Assembly: GCA_009823505.1 (NCBI GenBank)
Contig: VZQC01000286.1
Span: forward strand, 568,798 to 632,797
Origin: Rhizomys pruinosus
Lineage: Eukaryota > Chordata > Mammalia > Rodentia > Spalacidae
DNA length: 64,000 nucleotides
Direction: 5' to 3'
The notes under the pieces are model-generated. The model worked only from the letters and a program-made list of their open reading frames with translations, was not told the origin of the DNA and ran no database searches. The position numbers and the translations under genes are program-made. Numbering within the stretch: the stretch's first letter is position 1; each line of letters begins with the position of its first letter. This document shows positions 56,482-64,000 of this stretch, one piece after another.

Positions 56482-56732
56482 TTTTTTAATTTTTTTTATT
56501 ATTAATTTTATTTATTTCTGTATGCGTATGAATGTCTGCATGCAAGTCTGTGCACCCGTGTCGTGCAATGCCGCGGAGGTCAGAAGAGGGCGTCGGATTC
56601 CCCTGGAACTGGAGTTCTTCTGGAATTGGAGTTTCAGATGGTTCTCAGCCTCCATGTGGGTGCTGGGGATCGAACCCAGGTCCTCTGCAAGAGCGGTCTG
56701 CGCTCTTAACCGCTAGGCCATCCCCCCAGCCC
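56482..56732 (-). mobile_element. SINE B2 variant with internal duplication nested in L1, minus strand
   Basis: GAGAAACATCTT flanks it at 56470-56481 and 56733-56744. Contains CTGGAACTGGAGTTCTT followed by CTGGAATTGGAGTTTC, the same duplication as the B2 at 30983-31220. CpG sites are well kept (GTGTCGTGCAATGCCGCGG), consistent with youth. Two overlapping frames at 56522-56774 are SINE. Confidence 0.97.
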
Positions 56733-57461
56733 GAGAAACATCTTAAAAAAGAGTTCAACATGACTAATAATTAAGGAAATGCAAATTAAAACCACTTTAA
56801 GATATCATCTCACTCTGATAAGGCTGGCTAGAATCAAGAAAAGAAATGATATAAAATGTTGGAGAGGTTGTGGGGAAAAGGGAACATTCATCCACTGCTG
56901 GTGGGAATGTGAACTCTACAACCACTATGGAAAGCAGTTTGGAGAACCCTTAAAAGACTCAAAAATGAGCCTACCACCTGACCCAGCCATGCCACTTCTG
57001 GGTGCTATACCCACAAGACTAATCCTACCACAGAGATACATGTACAGCCTTGTTTATGGCAGCTCTCTTCACAATAGCAAAGAGCTGGAACCAACCCAAG
57101 TACCCTCAACCAGGAGTGGATAGAGTAAATTTGGTACATCTACACAGTGGAGTTCTATGCAACAGTAAAGAAAGATGTCATCATGTGTGTGACATCATGA
57201 AATTTGCAGGCAAGTGGTTAGAACTAGAATATATTATGCTAAGTAAAGTAGCACAGTCCCAAAAAAACAAAAGACAAATGGTATCCCTCATTTGTGGATG
57301 CTAGCGCCAAGTACCTAGCGGCAAGACAAACTGAGCAACATTAATGTTCTATTCCTTGTGATCTGAAAACCACTGTGCTATTATACTGTGAATCCCTAGA
57401 CAGGTTCTAGAACTAACCTACCATTTATTTTCAGACTTTGGATTTTTGGTGTATGCTAGTG

Positions 57462-57575
57462 GGTATGTATACATATTTAGAGTAATATAAAATTAAAATG
57501 AAAAAATGTGACTCAAGAAATATGATATGGAAATAATATAGTTTGTTTTCAGAAGATGCAATTTTAGTATAGGTG
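57462..57575 (+). repeat. Short dispersed similarity to 32212-32330
   Basis: AGAGTAATATAAAATTAAAA, GAAAAAATGTGACTC and ATAGTTTGTTTTCAGAAGA parallel the other copy. It lies just past an L1 3' UTR, so it may be L1-derived. Confidence 0.45.
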
Positions 57576-58322
57576 TGATGTATCAGGCTGGTGAAACTTA
57601 GCCTTTCTGGGTGCTTAACAACCTTACTTAATGCCCATACCAATTTGGCTGAGGGCCCTGAGGGATAACTTTGTTCCTTTTCCTTGCTCTCAGAGGTCAA
57701 CTAAGTCTCAGGGGACTATGCATAGAGGCTTCTCTTTGAAATGTCCTGCAAATGTGGGTCACCAGTCTTCTTGTGTAAGGATGTCTTGGAAATCCACTAA
57801 TGGGACTTCAGCCAGTGTCCAGTCTATAAAGAGCAAATTCTGCTCATGCTTCAAAAAGGGAAGCCTGGTCTAGCAAGACCTGATATTGACCTCCAGTGAA
57901 TGGAACTGGTATATGAAAAGCCGAAAGGAGCCAGGGGCTCCCCCCCGACACAAAAAAATACAAGTGACCCTTAAGGACCAGATCCTCAACTGACCTTAAG
58001 AAAACAAAAACCTTGGTTAATCTGGGCTGTGTGGCCTTAAGCATCCAAAAGGAAAGTAAATCCAGAAATAAATAATTAGTAAGGCCTGAGAAATTGTACT
58101 TCAGATATAAAACTTGAGATCTTAGTAAGACAAAAAGGAAAAAAGAGAGAGCACTGTTGTTTGGCCTGTCTTCAATTCTTACTGGTAAGTGCATCTACTC
58201 TGTGACTGCCAGTGCTATTGCCATTCTTCAACGACATGATACACAGCTTTTTAACCCTCCAATGTGGACTGAAGACTCATGTCTCTCTAAGAATCCTCCA
58301 AACCTTCAATGCCAGATGGGGN
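57576..58322. other. No supported feature; lone N at 58322
   Basis: Unique-looking sequence, with overlapping frames at 57631-57873 (+) and 57844-58194 (-) that show no domain. One undetermined base at 58322 marks an assembly joint. Confidence 0.45.
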
Positions 58323-59313
58323 AAGATATAATAAAAATAGAAACCATATAAAAGACAAACGCGCTTCTAAACTTGATACCTTATTTCAATCCCCGGACCT
58401 CACATATAGGAAGGAAAATACTTTACTCCTACAATGTTGTCTTCGACTTCCACATTACCTCTCTCTTACACTCTATACGTTGCACAAACACCAAATAATA
58501 ATTCACTAAATAAAAAGCAAAATAATGATATACATAAACCAAGAAGTGGATGACACTGCTACAAGAGACTTAAATAGCTCTCTCTCTCTCTGTAAATTAG
58601 ATATGCGTGTTATATACACATATTTTTTTTTTTTTTTGTTTATATTTTATATATTGTATATATGTGTATATGGATTTGTTCTATAGCTACTGTGAAGTTA
58701 CAGTACATGATGCTATATATTATTATGTTTCTAATTGAATGTCTTGAGAGTTTCATACGATATCATTTGATGGGTATTTCATCCCTTCCCTCATCTCTCT
58801 TCCCTTACTGTCCCGCCTGTCCAATGAATGTACTTTATTTATTGTGCCTATATTTCTACGTAGGAGTCTATATTCATGCCTCAAATGCCCTTCGTGTACA
58901 GCTCAGTGTATGTAATTTATAACTAGGTTCAAAATTAAGCAAAGTTTTCCTGTCCTTCCAAGGCCTTCAGGGATGATTCCAAACAGGGAGAAAAATATTG
59001 TAAGAGTTAGAAGAGGCTAGGATGACCACAAGTAAATAGTTTTCCAGACAGCTGGTTCAGTTACTCATAGATCAACTTACAGAAATGGTGAAAAATGCAC
59101 AGACTACATGCAAGCCTCAATCCAGACAACTGCCCACCATAAATGTGACAATGGAAGAAATGGTACAGAAACCCCAATCCTATCTGAGTTACTATTGACA
59201 TTGATGGCTCCTGGAGAGAAGGAAAATGGTCTCTTTCAAGATTGTGACATTTGATAGTCTAACCAGTGTCTAATGATAGAATCTACACATAAAATCATTT
59301 AGGGACACGAATT
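58323..59313 (+). repeat. Inverted duplication, left arm (noisy)
   Basis: Aligns with the reverse complement of 61423-62405 from a diverged B3 (about 58340-58510) through the CT run at 58580-58592, AAGTTACAGTACATGATG, GTTCAAAATTAAGCAAAG and CACCATAAATGTGA, and stops after GGGACACGAAT. Compared with the right arm it has extra or missing single bases every 10-30 bases. Part of the content resembles rodent L1 3'-UTR sequence (GATGGCTCCTGGAGAG). Confidence 0.8.
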
Positions 59314-59814
59314 GGACTCTTAATTTATTTGATTATATATATTATATAAGATAGTTATATATATAATCTATATACTATATATTAGTAATTCAATTGTTTC
59401 ATGGAGTAGTAAGCAGAGGTGCAGTCCAGGAAGAGTTGATCTAAATAACACAACATATATTTAATCAAAGTGCAAATTTCAAGTAAAACAAATATATGGA
59501 TTATAATCAAAGTAGTAGCATTTATACAGTGGTAGAATTACTCAGCATTAGTTAAATTAAATTATATTTGGGGGTAAATGCATAGTTACCCATGACTTAG
59601 AAGGCAGAGGCAAGATGACTAGTTGAAGATCTTGGTACATGTTGGGATTTCACTGACATACACCTGTCCAAAAAAAAAAGAAAAAGGGGGAAAATTGGAA
59701 AGATGAAGGGGAGAATAACATAGTGATCATTAAGAGTTGGAGGGGAGCAGCAAGGACTTGTTCATTGTTTAAGGAATATAGTATTTCCTTCACAAAGAAA
59801 AGTGTTCGTTCGCC
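59314..59814. other. No gene; TA-rich tract
   Basis: TA-rich at 59333-59385 and a weak B1-like scrap at 59585-59640. Confidence 0.45.
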
Positions 59815-59895
59815 GAGCATAAGTGGTAACAAACCTTTGTAAATCTCAGCACTCTGGAAGCAGAGGCAGGTGGGATTTCTGAGAATTCCAGATTA
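59815..59895 (+). mobile_element. B1 fragment
   Basis: CCGAGCATAAGTGGTAACAA to AAGCAGAGGCAGGTGGG. Cut by the following TA array. Confidence 0.6.
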
Positions 59896-60030
59896 TATAT
59901 ATATATATATATATTAATATAGATATATATATATATAGAGAGAGAGAGAGCGAGAGAGGAGAGAGGAGAGAGAAGATAGATAGATAGTTAATCATAGTCC
60001 TCTCTCCATATATATATATATATATATATG
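59894..60030 (+). repeat. (TA)n / (GA)n / (TA)n compound microsatellite
   Basis: TA at 59894-59936, GA-rich at 59937-59974, ATAG units to 59987, then TA at 60008-60030. The frame at 59846-60061 is an artefact. Confidence 0.9.
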
Positions 60031-61422
60031 ATAGTAAATATATCAGAGATGACCGACTCAATTGGAGGATTATTTTTTTTGGCTAAAGATGTCATGATTT
60101 TCACAAGGAAGTGTTTGAATGTCGTCTTGACAAGGCACAACAAAAATGATCAATACTTCCCTTTGTAGTTCCACACTGGGGTCGTTCCCTCGCCATGGTC
60201 ACCCAAATCAGGTCCAGTAAGCACCGTGTCTGTCTTGATTTCCGTACTGGCCTCCCATGATACAGCCTGGGTAGTCCAACATGGCAGCCTATACTGAAGC
60301 TGAAACCAGTAGACTGCTCAGTCTACAAGCTGGATATCCTAGTAGTTCCTTTTTTTGTGAGACAGGGTCTCCCTATAGTCCCAGTTGTCCTGGAACATAA
60401 TGACTTTTTTTAAGAAAATGAAAGTTACTACCATCCCAGTTTGGTTACTTTTGACAACTAAAAGGAGATTGTCCAGGCTCTCTGAAACTGAAAAGTACTG
60501 CTATTTATTCACAGGGTTCACTCGCCCAATAAAGTCTTAAGAAAATATTCTCTGAAAGTATTATTATAATCTAAGCACTTGACAGCTTAGGTACCACAGA
60601 ATTTACTACCAGGTCAACACAACTTAGAGGAAAAGTATTTTCCCATCACTATTAATTGAGAGGACTGAGAAACCACAACACACAGGAGTCATTCAAAGGG
60701 AAAAGACAATACCACAAAGGTGAAGAAATTGTTAGCATGAGACCTGCTTTGTTTAGAAATCCCTAGAGCAACTTCCAAGTCTGCCTTCAACATTCCTGTG
60801 AATCCAGCTTGCACTGGCTTGTACTTCATCTATACTCTTTCTTGAATGCTAGACTTCCTGTGTAGCCAAAAAGTGTTCCTTACCAAAGAAAGAAAGGTGA
60901 TCATATTCAATGTTTCTTAGGAACTCTTGGTTTTGCAGAGTTTAAAACAAAATTATAGAATGGGATAAGCATACCTCATCAAACAATCTCTCATTATGTA
61001 TCACACCTAAAATGATAGAAGTACATGCAAAATGTATATATGCATAGATTCATATGTTGATTAAAATGTATTGGTACATTTATGAATATATATATATATA
61101 ATAAACTTATACATGACAGTAATCACACATATACAAATCTATCAGGCATTCACTCTGTAGTTCCTACAATATTTACACATTAAAGAACTAGCAGGAAACA
61201 TGTAATCTAGTGAGCTTCAAATATTTTGTTTTAGATACTATTTAACCTAAGTTTTTTGAATGGATGCTAACGAAATTGTGTTACATTTTACTTTTACTTT
61301 TAATTTACTTGTCATTGACTTTTGCAATTTTCATACAACAGAGTTTGATTGTACTTTGATCCCCTCCTCTATCTGCTCCTCCACTCATTTTAATGCATGC
61401 TCATAGTCTACAGAATCTGATT
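60031..61422. other. No gene; B1 scrap at 60348-60400
   Basis: GTGAGACAGGGTCTCCCTAT and CCCAGTTGTCCTGGAACAT are the 3' third of a minus-strand B1. A short TA run lies at 61087-61101. Nothing else recognised in this spacer of the inverted duplication. Confidence 0.5.
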
Positions 61423-62405
61423 CGTGTCCCTAAATGTTCTTTAGTGTGATTCTATCGACTAGACACTGGTTAGACTATCAAATGTCACAATCTTGAAAGA
61501 GACATATTCCCTTCCTCCCAGCAGCCATCAATTGTCAATAGTAACTCAGATAGGATTGGGGTTTCTTACCCATTTCTCCACATTCACATTTATGGTGGGC
61601 ATTTGTCTGGATTGAGCTTGCATGAGATCTGTGCATGTTGTCACCATTTCTGTAAGTTGATATGAGTAACTGACCAGCTGTCTGGAAAACTGTTTCCTTA
61701 TGGTCACCTACCTCTTCTAGCTCTTACAATATTTTTTCTCCCTGTTTGGAATCATCCCTGAGCCTTGGAAGACAGGAAAACTTTGCTTAATTTTGAACCT
61801 AGTTATAAATTACATACACTGAGCTTACACTGAAGGGCATTTGAGGACATGAATTAGACTCTATAGAATATATATGCACAATAAATAAAGTACATTCAAT
61901 TGGACAGGGGACAGTAAGGGGAAGCAGAGATGAGGGAAGGGATGTAAATACCATCAAATTATATCGTATGAAAATCTCAAGAATTCAATTAGAATAATAA
62001 ATAAATTATATCCATCATGTACTGTAACTTCAATAGCTAGAAATTTATATATACACATATATACACACCCATATATGCAAATATATCCACACATATATTT
62101 ACACACAAAATAAATATGTGTATATATACACGCATATATATTTACAGAGAGAGAGAGAGCTATTAAGTCTCTTGAGCAGTGCTCATCCACTTCTTGGTTA
62201 TGTACTATCATTACTTTTGCTTATTTATTTAGTGACTTATTTATTTTGTGTTTGTGCACACGTATAAGTGTAAGAGACGGTATGTGGAAGTCAGAACACA
62301 AGTTGTAGGAGTCAGTTCTTTCCTTCTATATGTGAGTTCCTGGGATTGAACTCAGGTGCTCAGTCTTAGCAGCAGGTGCCTTTATCTTTTTCAGCATCTT
62401 GATGG
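61423..62405 (-). repeat. Inverted duplication, right arm
   Basis: Cleaner copy of the left arm in the opposite orientation, including a GA run at 62146-62158 and a minus-strand B3 at 62215-62400. The L1 3'-UTR-like part contains CAGCAGCCATCAATTGTCAA. Confidence 0.8.
62215..62400 (-). mobile_element. SINE B3, minus strand
   Basis: GGTATGTGGAAGTCAGAACA, TTGTAGGAGTCAGTTCTTTC and ATTGAACTCAGGTGCTCAG in reverse B3 order. Lies inside the right arm. Confidence 0.75.
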
Positions 62406-62648
62406 CTCTTTCCTTTGCTTCATAGTGACTCATCCTGAAATGCTTATCTGGAGCATACGCCAAGAGCCAGGCTACACTTGAGTAGATGTCCTGGGAAGAA
62501 TTCAAGCTTCACAGCCAGCACCACCAGATTTCTCCCACTTCATTCTGCCCTCCCCTCAGCTGCAGTTCCTTTTTCTGATGTCTAGTGTTAATTGCCAACT
62601 TGACACACTCTAGAGTCACCCAGGAGGAGAGTGTCAGTGAGGGATTTT

Positions 62649-62711
<63 letters not shown>

Positions 62712-62970
62712 CTTTCTTTCTTTCTTTCTTTCCTTCCTCCCTCTCTCCCTCTCTCCCTCCCTCCCTCCCCCCCCNNNNNNNNNNNNNNNNNNNNNNNNNN
62801 NNNNNNNNNNNNNNNNNNNNNNNNNNNNNNNNNNNNNNNNNNNNNNNNNNNNNNNNNNNNNNNNNNNNNNNNNNNNNNNNNNNNNNNNNNNNNNNNNNNN
62901 NNNNNNNNNNNNNNNNNNNNNNNNNNNNNNNNNNNNNNNNNNNNNNNNNNNNNNNNNNNNNNNNNNNNTT

Positions 62971-63037
<67 letters not shown>

Positions 63038-63038
63038 G
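62649..63038 (+). repeat. (CTTT)n / (CCCT)n microsatellite with a 194-bp gap
   Basis: CTTT units from 62649, changing to CCCT near 62731, an assembly gap of 194 N at 62775-62968, then CTTT again to 63038. It occupies the position of the T tail of the adjoining B1. The long Phe/Ser and Lys/Glu frames here (62509-63145) are repeat artefacts bridged by N. Confidence 0.95.
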
Positions 63039-63180
63039 GTCTTTTCGAGATAGGGTCTCCCTGTAGCCCCAGCTGTCCTGGAGCTCCCTCAGTAGACCAG
63101 GCTGGCCTTGAACTCACAAAGATCTGCCTGCCTCTGCTTCCCTAGTGCTAAGATTAAAGGCGTGTGCCACCACGCCCGGC
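63039..63180 (-). mobile_element. SINE B1, minus strand, with target duplication
   Basis: TCTTTTCGAGATAGGGTCTC to GTGTGCCACCACGCCCGGC. GAGGGATTTT flanks the whole insertion (62639-62648 and 63181-63190), so the CTTT array belongs to its tail. Confidence 0.95.
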
Positions 63181-63472
63181 GAGGGATTTTCCAGATCAGT
63201 TTTGGCTGTGGGCATATGTGAGGGGGATTGTCTTAATTACATTACTAGGCATGAGAAGCACCCATTGTGTCCATGTCGTTGGGCATTGGACTTCATTTGA
63301 GTCCAGGACTGTTGCATACATTCATTCTCTGCTTCTGACTGTGCATGTTATTAGCTGGCTTGATTTCCCCAGAAATAATGCACTATAACTTGGAATTATG
63401 AGCTGAATAAACCCTTTCTCTCTTAAAGTTGATTTTGCCAGGATATTTTATCAGAGCAATAGGAAAGGAATG

Positions 63473-64000
63473 TCGAACAGCACACACTTGTCCTCTTTCC
63501 CTGTCTTCTTCTCCAAACATTTCCCGACACCTGTTTTGTGTCTGGCACACTGCTGGGTTTGGAGAGGGGGATGCAGATTTGTGAGACAGTTTGCTCTTGA
63601 CCAAACTGACCTTCTTGCTGTGATGACTGGTGGTGATCAATGGTGAGAGACTGAAATATGGATTGGCAAAAAGGCTGAATCAGCAGAAAGGATGAGCCAA
63701 GAAGACAGGGGGTAGTGTCTTACTATGCATTTGAAATCAGCTTGGTATTTTCCGCAGTGGGCATGTGAGGCTAATATTCTACAGGCTGCATAGGCAATCG
63801 TCATGAGTTAATATTGGAAATTCACTCACCAACCCAACGCCCTAAGAGAAGGGGAAATCAAACCAGACAACCTGGGGTTTGAATTTAGATGTATGAAACA
63901 AAAAGTGACAGCTTTACCATTTGCTAAATTTAAAGAGGTAACATTGAATGGTAAGTTGTATTTTAAAATATCAAACACTGAAATGTTAAACTTTCAGAAA
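63473..64000. other. No supported feature
   Basis: Unique-looking. The minus frame at 63383-63640 has no recognisable domain. Confidence 0.5.

Larger units (their letters stand above)
55245..57303 (+). pseudogene. L1 ORF2 C-terminal half, interrupted
   Basis: Frames 55352-55621, 55923-56312, 56779-57123 and 57050-57304 are consecutive pieces of the post-catalytic part of ORF2. They include the conserved [10 protein letters not shown] segment and the cysteine-rich [16 protein letters not shown] segment. The endonuclease and FADD region are absent and two SINEs plus a frameshift (about 57050-57120) break it. It cannot be active. Confidence 0.85.
55245..57430 (+). mobile_element. L1, 5'-truncated, plus strand, with two nested B2
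   Basis: Second half of ORF2 plus the proximal 3' UTR, interrupted by B2 copies at 55622-55856 and 56482-56732. It begins at the KYLG block that follows the reverse transcriptase catalytic region. Reading frames are long between the insertions, so this is the youngest L1 ORF2 in the window. ORF2 stops near 57302. The 3' UTR continues with GACAAACTGAGCAACATTAA and ends around 57430 without an obvious poly(A). Confidence 0.9.
62579..63472 (+). mobile_element. Rodent interspersed repeat (family not named), copy 3, split by a B1
   Basis: Left part GTTAATTGCCAACTTGACAC and AGAGTCACCCAGGAGGAGAG; right part CCAGATCAGTTTTGGCTGTG through GAGCTGAATAAACCCTTTCT and TATTTTATCAGAGCAATAGG. The host repeat is continuous once 62649-63190 is removed. 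Confidence 0.65.

Noticed and set aside
59846..60061. Tyr/Ile/Ser-rich 71-residue frame
   Set aside because: Translation of TA and GA microsatellites.
62509..63145. 186-202-residue Phe/Ser-rich and Lys/Glu-rich proteins
   Set aside because: Translation of a CTTT array and a B1 across 194 undetermined bases.

Overview
The window is ordinary non-coding rodent DNA. I found no protein-coding gene, exon set, tRNA, rRNA or CRISPR array. Abundant B1, B2, B3, B4 and ID SINEs, L1 elements of several ages, ERV-type LTRs and CA/GA/TA microsatellites point to a muroid rodent, probably a cricetid (vole, hamster or deer-mouse group). The species cannot be fixed from this sequence. All sizeable reading frames are explained by L1, SINE or microsatellite sequence, or are chance frames.

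Layout. 1-4834: two head-to-tail, indel-ridden plus-strand L1 segments, separated by a GC-rich pair of about 201-bp promoter-like monomers. 4853-20250: SINE-studded AT-rich DNA with a MER5A-like transposon relic, an L1 3' tail and several microsatellites. 20640-22606: minus-strand, 5'-truncated L1 ORF2. It abuts a 1.25-kb unclassified repeat (22607-23860) that recurs in the opposite orientation at 38500-39815. 25458-26345: a run of B3, B2, B2 and B1. 28090-29650: an old L1 split by a 668-bp solo LTR with a 6-bp target duplication. 30330-51250: sparse region with scattered SINEs, an MLT1 LTR and a second solo LTR (45129-45477). 51270-54778: SINE cluster including a B2/B1 chimera. 55245-57430: a younger plus-strand L1 carrying two nested B2 copies. 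58323-62405: two arms of about 1 kb in inverted orientation around a 2.1-kb spacer. 62579-63472: a rodent repeat split by a B1 whose T tail became a large CTTT array containing a 194-bp assembly gap.

Nothing here works as a gene system; the interest lies in mobile-element history and assembly quality. The strongest observations are the L1 monomer pair, the two solo LTRs with visible target duplications, the shared unclassified 1.25-kb repeat, the inverted duplication whose noisier arm begins at a lone N, and the permuted L1 pair at the left edge. Family names are assigned by recognising consensus features by eye, so subfamily names are mostly withheld. Boundaries without visible target duplications are good to about 10-20 bp.
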